DNA of 64,000 nucleotides from Desulfosudis oleivorans Hxd3 (GCF_000018405.1 NC_009943.1:3537001-3601000); one strand, 5' to 3'. Positions 50,070 to 60,232 are shown, counted from the first letter of the stretch. Made by a program: numbers and translations. Notes: generated by a model not told the origin, from the letters alone.

Positions 50070-50849
50070 ATGGGTTATCTTTTATTCCGTCTTTACGGGC
50101 CAATGGCCAGTTGGGGAGAAATTGCCGTGGGAGAAACCCGGCATACGGCAAACTATCCCGGCAGATCGGCCATTATCGGGTTGATGGCAGCCGCCCTGGG
50201 AATCAAACGTTCCGAAACCGAAAACCAGCAGGCCCTGGATCAGGGCTGTTTAATCGCTGTTGAGGCCCGCTCGCACGGCAGCCTGCTTCGGGATTATCAC
50301 ACCACCCAGGTGCCGGATTCCGTCGGCGGTTTTGTTTACAGGACACGCCGGGATGAACTGATTATCGGAAAGCCTCGCCTGGGAACCATCCTGTCCAGTC
50401 GTGAATACCGTCAGGATGCCTTGGCGGTGTCGGCAGTAAGGGTTTTGCCGGGTGCCCGGTATGAGCTACAAACGATAAAAACCCACCTTGAACAGCCCAG
50501 GCTCCATGTGTATCTCGGCCGCAAATCGTGCCCCTTGTCAGCGCCCATGAACCCGCAGATAGATAAAACCAGCCGTAATTTTCATGAGGCCTTCCAGGCG
50601 TATGCACATCAACCCCTTTTGCCGGTTCATCATTCCGGCAAAGAGGGGTTGTCGAAGCGCGATGCCTACTGGCTGGGGTTGGCTAACGACCGCCATTACT
50701 ACTGGGAAGGAGAACCATCTGAGTTTTCCGATACGATTGATCTTAGCCGGGTTCAGACCAGGATCAGGCATGACCAGCCGTTGTCGCGGACGCGCTGGCA
50801 ATTCTCTCCGCGCCAGGAACACTATTGGTATTTTTCGGGAGGTGAATAA
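50070..50849 (+). CDS. casD: Cascade Cas5e (CasD)
   Basis: 259 residues. The RAMP start YLLFRLYGPMASWGEIAVGE and TANYPGRSAIIGLMAAALGI identify Cas5e, and VQTRIRHDQPLSRTRWQFSP is close to its end. It caps the 5' handle (ATGAACCG here) of the crRNA. Its TAA shares the A at 50849 with the cas6e ATG. Confidence 0.95.
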   Translation: MGYLLFRLYGPMASWGEIAVGETRHTANYPGRSAIIGLMAAALGIKRSETENQQALDQGCLIAVEARSHGSLLRDYHTTQVPDSVGGFVYRTRRDELIIGKPRLGTILSSREYRQDALAVSAVRVLPGARYELQTIKTHLEQPRLHVYLGRKSCPLSAPMNPQIDKTSRNFHEAFQAYAHQPLLPVHHSGKEGLSKRDAYWLGLANDRHYYWEGEPSEFSDTIDLSRVQTRIRHDQPLSRTRWQFSPRQEHYWYFSGGE

Positions 50850-51721
50850 TGTATTTTTCCCGCGTTCGAATACAGCCGGATATTCATCAGGAAACACAGA
50901 TGGCAAAAGTGCTTGCGGACAGTGTCTATAACATCCATCGGCTGCTTTGGGACCTTTTCCCCGGACAAAAACAAAGAAACTTTCTGTACCGGGAGGAGAT
51001 CGCCAGAGAACAGCTCGGGTATCAAGGAGGCGCCCGTGGGGAATCTCTTTATTACCTTGTGTCTTCATCGGCACCTTCTTCTCAATCCCCGTTTTTTGCA
51101 GTAGAAACCCGGCGGTATGAACCCCAGTTGCAGCCGGACGAAGCCCTGCGTTTTGAGCTGCGTGCCAATCCGGTCGTGACTAAAAACGGTAAAAAACATG
51201 ATGTTGTCATGGATGCCCAGCAAACTTTTTTAAAACTGTTATGCGAAGAGCTGGGGCTTCTGTCACACCTGCAAGGTACGCCTGAAAAAAAAGAGTATAA
51301 AAATGTTCTCCTTACACATGGAGGGCAACGCTTGGACAGCCGGTTGACCGATTTGTTAGACGGAGATTATCGATATGCCGAGCGCCTGGACCAGAAGCTT
51401 ACCCCGCGCGAAAAGTTGGAATGGGCACTGAGAGCCGAAATCGATAACACGCTTGACGAGTGGATGGCAAAGCAGGGCAAACAAAATGGATTTACGATTG
51501 TAAAGGATACTCATGGGAATCTGAAACTTCAGAACAGTGCCTACCAATGGCATGCATTAACAGGAAAAGCCGCCAAAGGGAAGAAGTCCGGCTTCAGCGC
51601 CGTGGACTTTACTGGTGATTTGGTGGTCTCTGATGTTGAGGCATTCAAGAAGTCACTTTTTAACGGTATCGGACGATCTAAAGCCTTTGGCTGTGGGCTG
51701 ATGTTGGTGAAACGGATTTGA
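50849..51721 (+). CDS. casE: crRNA endonuclease Cas6e (CasE)
   Basis: 290 residues, clearly longer than the roughly 200-240 usual for Cas6e; the excess sits around residues 125-230 (TPEKKEYKNVLLTHGGQRLD and following). The N-terminus MYFSRVRIQPD and the C-terminal glycine-rich RNA loop GIGRSKAFGCGLMLVKRI are canonical. It cuts pre-crRNA at the base of the repeat hairpin. The histidine at about residue 28 (SVYNIHRLLWDLFP) is the likely general acid/base. Confidence 0.94.
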   Translation: MYFSRVRIQPDIHQETQMAKVLADSVYNIHRLLWDLFPGQKQRNFLYREEIAREQLGYQGGARGESLYYLVSSSAPSSQSPFFAVETRRYEPQLQPDEALRFELRANPVVTKNGKKHDVVMDAQQTFLKLLCEELGLLSHLQGTPEKKEYKNVLLTHGGQRLDSRLTDLLDGDYRYAERLDQKLTPREKLEWALRAEIDNTLDEWMAKQGKQNGFTIVKDTHGNLKLQNSAYQWHALTGKAAKGKKSGFSAVDFTGDLVVSDVEAFKKSLFNGIGRSKAFGCGLMLVKRI

Positions 51722-51766
51722 GACGATGATCATGGAAAAAAATTGCTGGCTCTAAAGGGAGAAAAA

Positions 51767-53015
<1,249 letters not shown>

Positions 53016-53107
53016 CAACCAGATTAAATTGGGGCAACAAGGCCGAAATGACCGGTAGAAAAAACAAACTGCAAAAATACTTCTAAAAACAAAAAGTTCG
53101 AGGAAGT
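53016..53107 (+). promoter_or_regulatory. CRISPR leader
   Basis: 92 AT-rich bases between cas2 and the first repeat. ATGACCGGTAGAAAAAACAA and ACTTCTAAAAACAAAAAG are the A-rich parts. This is where Cas1-Cas2 adds spacers and where array transcription should start. No clear IHF consensus is seen. Confidence 0.75.
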
Positions 53108-55576
53108 ATGTTCCCCACACGTGTGGGGATGAACCGCAACACCGTTTTTACAAGCGCCTGAATTTTGTATGTTCCCCACACGTGTGGGGATGAACCGCCC
53201 TTCCTTCATCAGCTCCACTTCTGTTTTTAATGTTCCCCACACGTGTGGGGATGAACCGCGGTAACGCTATAAGTGATTAAATCGTTAGTAATGTTCCCCA
53301 CACGTGTGGGGATGAACCGACAACATGATGATACTGCACCCCCTGACTCTTATGTTCCCCACACGTGTGGGGATGAACCGCTGACCGGAGAACTGGAACT
53401 GGGCGAAGCAACATGTTCCCCACACGTGTGGGGATGAACCGGAAGATGCTGACCGCGGCGTTCTTTTCTGCCAATGTTCCCCACACGTGTGGGGATGAAC
53501 CGGACACGGCTTCTGATTGGCTGACTTGGCTGCCATGTTCCCCACACGTGTGGGGATGAACCGTATTCGTAATTCCGCGCGATATCGGCGGAGGCATGTT
53601 CCCCACACGTGTGGGGATGAACCGCGAACGAGGGACAGCGCGAATTTCATATTCTAATGTTCCCCACACGTGTGGGGATGAACCGGGTTCCAGAGGGATT
53701 ATTTTTTTCACCAGATAATGTTCCCCACACGTGTGGGGATGAACCGCGGGTAAACGAAAAAACAGTTAAAACAGAAATATGTTCCCCACACGTGTGGGGA
53801 TGAACCGGGATATGAAAATATTAAAAGTTTTGTATGGGAATGTTCCCCACACGTGTGGGGATGAACCGCCACGTTTTCAACCTTTACGACACCGGTTTTG
53901 ATGTTCCCCACACGTGTGGGGATGAACCGCGGCGGATGACCAGTGTTCCACGGCCAGATACATGTTCCCCACACGTGTGGGGATGAACCGTATAGCGGCG
54001 GTACAAACCCAGATAGGCGTTAATGTTCCCCACACGTGTGGGGATGAACCGTATCGCGGATACCGTGGAGGATGGATCGGATCATGTTCCCCACACGTGT
54101 GGGGATGAACCGTGATAATCACAAAGCAGACTGACCGGGCCATCATGTTCCCCACACGTGTGGGGATGAACCGAATCCACCATGGCCTCGTCTTCCTCCC
54201 GCAGGATGTTCCCCACACGTGTGGGGATGAACCGCTGTCCAGGTGTATCTCGATGAGGTGCGGGCGATGTTCCCCACACGTGTGGGGATGAACCGCCCTC
54301 CGTCCAGAGCATGACGGCGGACCAGATATGTTCCCCACACGTGTGGGGATGAACCGGTATTCGGAGGCGGCTTTGTCGGAACCGAACTATGTTCCCCACA
54401 CGTGTGGGGATGAACCGTTATAGCCGGGAGCAGCGGCCCCCATCATAACATGTTCCCCACACGTGTGGGGATGAACCGCAAACATAACCAGATCCCGGCC
54501 GAGGCGTTTGATGTTCCCCACACGTGTGGGGATGAACCGCCCTGGGAAAAGATTATGCGTCGGCGGCCGAGATGTTCCCCACACGTGTGGGGATGAACCG
54601 GAATAAGGAAAAACCGGTTTTGGTTTTCGATCATGTTCCCCACACGTGTGGGGATGAACCGCCGGGGCCAGTAATCCAGCAAACATCATTTATATGTTCC
54701 CCACACGTGTGGGGATGAACCGGCTCGGTCAATACCCGGGCGGCTGTCGTTCTTATGTTCCCCACACGTGTGGGGATGAACCGGTGGCCTCTGGCGTGTC
54801 ACCAAGGGTGCACGCATGTTCCCCACACGTGTGGGGATGAACCGCCTGAGTCATATATTCGGTGGCTTTTCGCAGGATGTTCCCCACACGTGTGGGGATG
54901 AACCGGTGTTTATTTTATTTAAAATTTCTGTCATTTTATGTTCCCCACACGTGTGGGGATGAACCGTTTGCCGTTGGGTTTGCCACCTGTCAGAGAAAAT
55001 GTTCCCCACACGTGTGGGGATGAACCGCATATCAGGTTGCTGTCGAGGTCGTTGATGGTATGTTCCCCACACGTGTGGGGATGAACCGAGAAAAGAACCT
55101 TATTTTTAAATATTTTGTTTATGTTCCCCACACGTGTGGGGATGAACCGAGAAAAGAACCTTATTTTTAAATATTTTGTTTATGTTCCCCACACGTGTGG
55201 GGATGAACCGCTCATGATCGCCGTGCGGGCCGCGCCGTAGCTATGTTCCCCACACGTGTGGGGATGAACCGGGAAATGAAGAACAGAAAACGGAACCCCC
55301 GGAATGTTCCCCACACGTGTGGGGATGAACCGCGACCGACGACGTGGATCCACTGGCCACGGATATGTTCCCCACACGTGTGGGGATGAACCGTACGGGA
55401 CGCTCAACTCCCAGGATGCCATCGGATGTTCCCCACACGCGTGGGGATGAACCGGGCGACGGCCCGAAAACCGCCGCCCTGCAGTGATGTTCCCCACACG
55501 TGTGGGGATGAACCGGCCCCGGGTTGGCCGCCGCTGAGGATCTGGCGATGTTCCCCACACGCGTGAGGACGTGGAT
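53108..55576 (+). CRISPR. Type I-E CRISPR array, 41 repeats and 40 spacers
   Basis: A 29-bp repeat starting ATGTTCCCCACACGTG and ending in the crRNA handle ATGAACCG. The period is exactly 61 bases throughout: (55548-53108)/61 = 40, so all spacers are 32 bp. Its orientation matches cas genes and leader. One repeat (55426) reads CACGCGTG instead of CACGTGTG, and the last (55548) is divergent after ACGCGTG. Spacers at 55089-55120 and 55150-55181 are identical. No spacer matches anything I could see in this window. Confidence 0.99.
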
Positions 55577-55582
55577 TGAAAC
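55548..55582 (+). repeat. Divergent terminal repeat with foreign 3' tail
   Basis: It begins as the I-E repeat (ATGTTCCCCACACGCGTG) and continues AGGACGTGGATTGAAAC. The last 12 bases, GTGGATTGAAAC, are the usual 3' end of I-C and some other repeats, and the whole forms an I-C-like unit. A single decayed I-E repeat is the alternative. Confidence 0.5.
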
Positions 55583-55701
55583 GGTGAAGAGTTTATGGCT
55601 CTATGGTCGGCAGACGATATCGGCCAACTCATTACGCAGTATGCGCCGGCATTATGGAAGGGAATGACCCGTGCGATTGTACGGGCACTGGGAGGAGCGG
55701 G

Positions 55702-55875
55702 TTAGTCGCCCAGAAACAACGCCAGGACGCCGGCCAGAATCAGGGGGGTGACGACTTTGCGGTCGTTTTCAATGGTGGCACGGCCCAGCTCAACCGCCAT
55801 AATGGCGACAAGGCCAACGGCGATAAAAAAGGCCACAAACCCGACAATGAAAAGCGTGCCTATTAAGAAATCCAT
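55702..55875 (-). CDS. 57-residue membrane protein
   Basis: MDFLIGTLFIVGFVAFFIAV starts the first hydrophobic helix, then GLVAIMAVELGRATIENDRK, and a second, VVTPLILAGVLALFLGD, closes at TAA 55702. Two transmembrane helices with a short charged loop and clean coding character. It resembles holin-like or small envelope proteins; family unknown. It lies beyond the array's trailer, divergent from the small ORF at 55985. Confidence 0.55.
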   Translation of the reverse strand: MDFLIGTLFIVGFVAFFIAVGLVAIMAVELGRATIENDRKVVTPLILAGVLALFLGD

Positions 55876-55940
55876 GAATACAGATTATATAGCGCCGCCG
55901 GTGATGTCAAGTGGAGTCGATATTTACACTAATTGACCGC

Positions 55941-55957
55941 CGCGTGGAAATGAACCG
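55941..55957 (+). repeat. Possible decayed CRISPR repeat end
   Basis: CGCGTGGAAATGAACCG matches the last 17 bases of the array repeat at 14 positions, 365 bases past the array. It might be an isolated remnant. Confidence 0.3.
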
Positions 55958-55984
55958 TGAAAACTCCTTGAAAAGGGGGTACGA

Positions 55985-56164
55985 ATGAGGCAGCATTTGA
56001 GCATGAATTCGGTTACTCCACAGCAGGACAAATCCAGCAACACCTCCTCAAATGCGGAAAAGGCCGAGAAAGCATCTGAAAAAGCTTCCCGGTTGAAAGA
56101 ATGGCAGGAAATAATACGGCTGTCCATACAGGAAGTGCAACGGCGCAAAAAACCCCGGAAGTAA
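55985..56164 (+). CDS. Small charged protein, paralogue of 56454-56621
   Basis: 59 residues (MRQHLSMNSVTPQQDKSSNT), or 53 from the internal Met of MNSVTPQ. A Ser/Thr/Asn-rich start is followed by a helix, RLKEWQEIIRLSIQEVQRRK. The gene opposite at 56621 starts MNSDTPQ and shares the DNA upstream (AGGCAGCATTTGAGCATGAA against AGGCAGGATTTAATCATGAA). Function unknown. AAAGGGGG is the ribosome site. Confidence 0.45.
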   Translation: MRQHLSMNSVTPQQDKSSNTSSNAEKAEKASEKASRLKEWQEIIRLSIQEVQRRKKPRK

Positions 56165-56331
56165 AAGCTTGTCTTCAGAACACCGATGCGATAACGAGAA
56201 AAAAGAAAAAAGCATCCCTCACCATTACAGACAATAAATATCTGGTCCAGCTGTTCAAGACTTTCGACCGATCTTCTCTGCTCCACGAAATCGGACATAT
56301 CTTTTTAAACAAACTCCAGCAGCGAGTTCAG
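56161..56331 (+). pseudogene. Mobile-element peptidase-like domain remnant (HEIGH motif)
   Basis: The frame reads ITDNKYLVQLFKTFDRSSLL followed by HEIGHIFLNKLQQ. A 'DRSTLLHExGHxFLxxL' segment is the hallmark of the metallopeptidase-like domain found in large polyvalent proteins of phages and conjugative elements. Only about 55 residues survive; before it is an unrelated Lys-rich stretch, after it the frame runs into repeats. Confidence 0.5.
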
Positions 56332-56453
56332 GAGAGCCGATGGTTCTGTCTTGTTTCATTACGGGTGGAGCAAGGCGGTCTTAAGCGTCTTTATGTGCCT
56401 TCTGAGGAGGGGATTGCTTCGTCGCTGAGGCTCCTTGTAATGACGGGGGGCGA

Positions 56454-56621
56454 TTATTTCTGGCTGTTTTTGTTCAGAATCTCCCGAACTTTTTTGATTG
56501 CCGCCCGGGCTTCGGAAAGCAGGGACTCGAGGGCGGCGGCCCTTGAGTCCTCTTGTGACGCTGAAGGGGTAATACTGGGTTTGTCCGGCTGTGAGGGTTT
56601 CTGTGGTGTATCCGAATTCAT
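56454..56621 (-). CDS. Small hypothetical protein, paralogue of 55985-56164
   Basis: 55 residues (MNSDTPQKPSQPDKPSITPS), a Pro/Ser-rich start and a C-terminal amphipathic helix, AALESLLSEARAAIKKVREI. It is the mirror copy of the small gene at 55985: both begin MNS-x-TPQ and end in a basic helix. Function unknown. Confidence 0.5.
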   Translation of the reverse strand: MNSDTPQKPSQPDKPSITPSASQEDSRAAALESLLSEARAAIKKVREILNKNSQK

Positions 56622-56747
56622 GATTAAATCCTGCCTTATTCACACTCCACTTGTCAAAACGTTTTTACCGGCACTCTGGCCTGAAGGAGAGCCGGTGGTT
56701 TTGTCTTGTGTCATTGCAGGTGGAGCGGGGGAATTTTGTGTATTTGC

Positions 56748-56921
56748 GGAGGAGATTGCTTCGTCGCTTTGCTCCTCGCAATGACGTGGGGGCGCTGCGC
56801 TCCTCGCAATGACGTGGGGGCGCTGACGCTCCTTGCAATGACGTGGGGGCGCTGCGCTACTTGCAATGGCGGGAAGTAATCACGGGCAAGCTGGCGCTTG
56901 GCCCGTGGCACCCGTTTCTGG
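56748..56921. repeat. REP-like units and CACGGGCAAGCTGGCGCTTG repeat overlapping a gene end
   Basis: Several GCTCCTCGCAATGACGTGGG units in tandem (56767-56870), then CACGGGCAAGCTGGCGCTTG at 56881, which contributes the C-terminus of the FHA-EAL gene. A smaller REP unit lies at 56403-56446. Confidence 0.75.
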
Positions 56922-58043
56922 AAAGCCGGTGGTGTGGATTTCGTTGATGGGCAGGGGGCGGCCGTAGAAAAAGCCCTGGGCAAACTGGAAACCCAGGTTG
57001 CGGCAGACATCGGCCTCTTCGGCGCACTCGATTCCCTCTGCAAGGGAGGAGATCTCCAGGTCCCGGGCCGCTGTGACAAAGGTGGCCACCATCTGGTGCA
57101 GGCGTTTGGGGGCCAGGTGGATTTTGCGGATCAGGGAGATATCGAATTTTAGAAAATCCGGGGGCGCCTTGGCCAGTTCGGCCAGCCGTGTCTGGCCCAC
57201 GCCGAAATCGTCAAAGGCCAGGCCCATGTTGAGGTCGTTCAGGGCGGTGCGCAGGCGGGCAATTTCAGTGGTGTCGTTGGCCGCTTTTTCATTGAGTTCC
57301 AGCACGACTCTGTTGGCGGGGGCCAGGTCGTGAACGCGGCCCAGTGATTCTACAAGCCGATCCATGCGGCTGATTTCAGAGGACGTGGCGTTGACAAACA
57401 GCAGGGGTGAGCCGGGCAGGTGCTTTCCGATGCCCACGCCGGCCTCACGAAAAAGGGAGCTGAGTTCGGCATCGCACCCGAACCATTCGGCCATGTCAAA
57501 AAGGGTGGTGGCGTCGGCGGGAAGGTTTTCATCGGTGGTCCGGCCCAGGATTTCATACCCCAGAACCGAGGCGCTGGATATGTTGAACACCGGCTGAAAA
57601 TGGATGATCACGCTTTGCTGTGCAATCATGGCCCGCAGCCGGGGTTCAAGCGAAAGGTCGTAGTTGGACAGGTCGCCGAGTGAAAGGGTGTCGTCCACTG
57701 TGAGGCCCGCGTCCGGGGTAAAGTACTTTATGTTGAACTGGAATTTACCGATAGAAACAAGGTCGCCCGGCTTGAGGAGTTCGGCCTGGTCCATCTGCCT
57801 GCTGTTTACAAAGGTGCCGTTTTTGCTGTTCAGGTCGCGAATCCAGAGGTGATCGCCGCTGATATGGATTTCGCAGTGGTGGCGGGAGACCAGGCTGTCG
57901 GTGAGCGTAAGGTTGCAGTCCTTTTCCCGGCCGATGACAAAGGGCACGGCTTCAATGGCGACCATCCACTCCCTGTTGGCGTCCGCAGCCGCCTCCAGGT
58001 ACCATTGCCCCCGCCCTTCAGTGGTGTTTGCCCCGGTTTTCAC
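56880..58043 (-). CDS. FHA and EAL domain signalling protein
   Basis: 387 residues from GTG 58043, in a G-rich context; the frame extends to TTG 58124 over low-complexity sequence. The FHA domain comes first (FVIGREKDCNLTLTDSLVSR, HHCEI, RDLNSKNGTFVNSRQ) and should bind phosphothreonine. The EAL domain follows: YEILGR in place of the EAL triplet, LELNEKA, LAFDDFGVGQTRLAEL with the Asp pair, FLKFDISLIR and LAEGIE. Most catalytic residues are kept, so c-di-GMP hydrolysis is possible though not certain. The last residues TGATGQAPACP and the stop come from a palindromic repeat. Confidence 0.82.
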   Translation of the reverse strand: MKTGANTTEGRGQWYLEAAADANREWMVAIEAVPFVIGREKDCNLTLTDSLVSRHHCEIHISGDHLWIRDLNSKNGTFVNSRQMDQAELLKPGDLVSIGKFQFNIKYFTPDAGLTVDDTLSLGDLSNYDLSLEPRLRAMIAQQSVIIHFQPVFNISSASVLGYEILGRTTDENLPADATTLFDMAEWFGCDAELSSLFREAGVGIGKHLPGSPLLFVNATSSEISRMDRLVESLGRVHDLAPANRVVLELNEKAANDTTEIARLRTALNDLNMGLAFDDFGVGQTRLAELAKAPPDFLKFDISLIRKIHLAPKRLHQMVATFVTAARDLEISSLAEGIECAEEADVCRNLGFQFAQGFFYGRPLPINEIHTTGFPETGATGQAPACP

Positions 58044-58171
58044 AGACGGTCCCCCCCGTGTGAAAACTGCATTGGGTGAATCTGAAGCTGTTGAATTTAT
58101 AGCGTGGATGGAAAAAGAAAGCAAGAAAATGAAAGGATGGGGACTGCCACTGATCTCTATTTGTGATTTTT

Positions 58172-58450
58172 TTACATTACAGCCAGCTTGCAGCCCAGCG
58201 CCTCGATAACTTTTTTGACAGTATCAAATTTTGGAGCGCCGTTGGGTCCCAAGGCTTTATAAAGATTCTGCCGGCTCAGGTTGGTCTTGCGGGCTATCTC
58301 GCTCATGCCCCTGGCTTTGGCTACATTGCCAATGGCAGCCAGCAGCAATTCGCTGTCACCTTCGGCAAAAGCCGCCTGAAGGTACTCATGAATCATTTCC
58401 GGGCTGTCCAGATACTCGCTGGCATCCCATTTTTTTGTGGTTACTTTCAT
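58172..58450 (-). CDS. HigA-like addiction-module antidote protein
   Basis: 92 residues. The N-terminal WDASEYLDSPEMIHEYLQAA, then IGNVAKARGMSEIARKTNLS and RQNLYKALGPNGAPKFDTVK, is the probable-addiction-module antidote family with an XRE-type HTH. It normally follows, or overlaps, a RelE/ParE-type toxin gene. Here only the last part of the toxin remains seven bases upstream, so the antitoxin is an orphan; it may still act in trans on a homologous toxin or as a regulator. Confidence 0.85.
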   Translation of the reverse strand: MKVTTKKWDASEYLDSPEMIHEYLQAAFAEGDSELLLAAIGNVAKARGMSEIARKTNLSRQNLYKALGPNGAPKFDTVKKVIEALGCKLAVM

Positions 58451-58456
58451 GGTTCT

Positions 58457-58537
58457 TTACTCCAGTTCTTTTATAATCGTTCTGGCTTTTTCAATATCTC
58501 TGCTTTGGGTTCTGTCGCATTTAAGAGACAATGTGTC
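58457..58537 (-). pseudogene. Truncated toxin (RelE/HigB-type killer protein) remnant
   Basis: The frame DTLSLKCDRTQSRDIEKART followed by IIKELE and TAA 58457 matches the C-terminal end of addiction-module killer proteins (LLLCGGDKxTQxxDIxxA). Everything before Asp is lost; the sequence upstream is repeat DNA. Confidence 0.55.
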
Positions 58538-58579
58538 AAGGGGTCTTATAGGGAATTGGGGCTATTTTATGCTGGACCC

Positions 58580-58746
58580 CCTGGTCAAGCCCGAGGGTGA
58601 CGAGGTATAGGATCAATTTTACGCTGGATTGCCGGGTCAAGCTGGCGCTTGGCCCGTAGCACCCGGTAAAGGCAGGCGTTTTCGATGACGTGGGACACGC
58701 TTCTGGAGCGGAGGGGATTGCTTCGTCGCTTACGCTCCTCGCAATG
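58580..58746. repeat. Mixed palindromic repeats
   Basis: CTGGTCAAGCCCGAGGG and GATTGCCGGGTCAAGCTGGC units lead to the CTTGGCCCGTAGCACCCGG repeat (58632-58670) and one REP arm, ATTGCTTCGTCGCTTACGCT. No gene. Confidence 0.7.
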
Positions 58747-58759
58747 ACGTGTGGGCGTG

Positions 58760-59125
58760 CTACTTCGGGGCTTTTTTGGGAAACGAAATGACCTGGCCGG
58801 AGCCGGTGGATTTGCGTTTTGAAGGGGATTTGCCTGAAGGGATGGTGGGTGCGGCGGTTGCGGGCAGGGGGTCTTCCGGGCACACCACCCTTTCCATGCG
58901 GACCCTTTTTCCCTCCATGGTGAACTCGCCGCCGTTGATATATTCCTCTTTTAAAATCCAGGTCACCACCTGAAGGGGCACGGCCAGGACCAGCAGCTTG
59001 ACCTGGTACCACTCTTTTTTATGGTCCGCCACGATGGTTTCCACCCGGGCAAAGACCATGGGCACATCTTCAAAATGAATCAGGACCAGGTCGTTTTCAA
59101 GTGTGGACTGTTGTTTATTCGTCAT
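58760..59125 (-). CDS. Hypothetical protein, overlapping a patatin-like gene
   Basis: 121 residues from ATG 59125 with AAAGGAG upstream. It begins MTNKQQSTLENDLVLIHFED and VPMVFARVETIVADHKKEWY, a small beta domain, then VTWILKEEYINGGEFTMEGK. The tail is Pro/Lys-rich. It overlaps the end of the patatin-like gene by 11 bases, so the two are co-translated. I know no function. Confidence 0.6.
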   Translation of the reverse strand: MTNKQQSTLENDLVLIHFEDVPMVFARVETIVADHKKEWYQVKLLVLAVPLQVVTWILKEEYINGGEFTMEGKRVRMERVVCPEDPLPATAAPTIPSGKSPSKRKSTGSGQVISFPKKAPK

Positions 59126-60095
59126 GGTTCTCCTTTTGGTCCGCCGGGGATTGAACTTTTTCAATTGATCCTGCCGCCTGCCGGTCTTCGGTATCGTCCG
59201 GGTCGAACAGGCAGGAGAGCCGGTCCTGCGTGGACCGGTAGCCCAGGTCGATCATTTCGGCGGCCCGGTCAAACTCCAGCAGGCCGCAGGCGTTTTTGGG
59301 GATTTCCACCACGCAGGTGGGCGGGTAAGCGGCCAGCTTGAGCCGGGCAATGGTGCCCTGCATGGCGTCAAAGGCCATGGAGGCGACGTCGAACATACCC
59401 CACTCTTCTTCGTCGTCCGGCTCGTCGGGTTCTTCACTTTTGCGAAATTTTTTAATCAACCGGCTGATGGTTTCCGCAAAAGGGGAGGCCGGCTCGGCTT
59501 CGGGAAGCGGCTCGGGTGGTGTTGTCTCTTTTTTTGACGGCCCGTCCAGGTTGACGGCAATGGTCATGTCGGTGCCGTCGCCAAAGGTGGGGGCAATGGG
59601 CACGGGGTTAAGAACGCCGCCGTCGATCAGCGGCACCCCCTTGAACCGGAAGGGTGTAAAAAACAGGGGCAGGGAGATGGATGCCCGAATGGCGTCAAAC
59701 AGGGGGCCGGACTGGATCCACACCTCTTTTTCGTTTTTCAGGTCCACGGCCACGGCCGTATAGGCAATGGGCAGGTCTTCGATGGCTATCTCTCCCACCA
59801 GGTCGACCATGGTGTGAATGATGCGATCTCCCTTGACCAGGCCGCCGCCGCCCCAGGACAGGTCGATAAGCGTCAGGATGTCTCTTCGCGTGACGCCGCG
59901 CACCCAGGTTTCATACTCGTCCAGCTTGCCGGCAGCAAAGATGCCGCCCACCAGGGCGCCCATGGAGCAGCCGGTAATCGAGCGGATGTCGTAGCCGTTT
60001 TCTTCCAGCCAGTGGATCACGCCGATGTGGGCCAGGCCACGGGCCCCGCCGCTGCCCAGTACCAAAGAGACTGTTTTTTTCCGGTTTTCCGCCAT
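59115..60095 (-). CDS. Patatin-like phospholipase (RssA/NTE type)
   Basis: 326 residues from ATG 60095 (GTG 60104 is an alternative). The oxyanion loop is LVLGSGGARGLAHIGVI, the nucleophile Ser in ITGCSMGALVGGI (GxSxG) and the catalytic Asp in LIDGGVLNPVP. The acidic insert (EEPDEPDDEEEW) near residue 225 is unusual. It probably acts as a lipid acyl hydrolase at the inner face of the membrane. Divergent from the Ahb-like gene by about 140 bases. Confidence 0.88.
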   Translation of the reverse strand: MAENRKKTVSLVLGSGGARGLAHIGVIHWLEENGYDIRSITGCSMGALVGGIFAAGKLDEYETWVRGVTRRDILTLIDLSWGGGGLVKGDRIIHTMVDLVGEIAIEDLPIAYTAVAVDLKNEKEVWIQSGPLFDAIRASISLPLFFTPFRFKGVPLIDGGVLNPVPIAPTFGDGTDMTIAVNLDGPSKKETTPPEPLPEAEPASPFAETISRLIKKFRKSEEPDEPDDEEEWGMFDVASMAFDAMQGTIARLKLAAYPPTCVVEIPKNACGLLEFDRAAEMIDLGYRSTQDRLSCLFDPDDTEDRQAAGSIEKVQSPADQKENHDE

Positions 60096-60232
60096 GATGC
60101 TCACGATTCGGTTTTGATGAAAGATGAAATATGAATCCGTAATTTCTACAACAGATTGACGCTTTTTTCAACCACCGGCTGCCCGACACAAAAGGCTTGA
60201 CTTTAGCAGTCGCTTCTTCGAATATCGGGAAC

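Noticed and set aside
53024-55632. Many minus-strand ORFs of repeated FIPTRVGN / VHPHTCGEH peptides
   Set aside because: They are translations of the CRISPR repeats in other frames; the 61-base period gives long open frames without coding meaning.
55603-55866. An 87-codon plus-strand frame after the array
   Set aside because: The minus strand encodes a cleaner two-helix membrane protein in the same place.
56101-56784. A 227-codon plus-strand frame
   Set aside because: Only about 55 codons resemble a protein (HEIGH domain); the rest crosses repeats and the opposite small gene, so it is treated as a pseudogene fragment.
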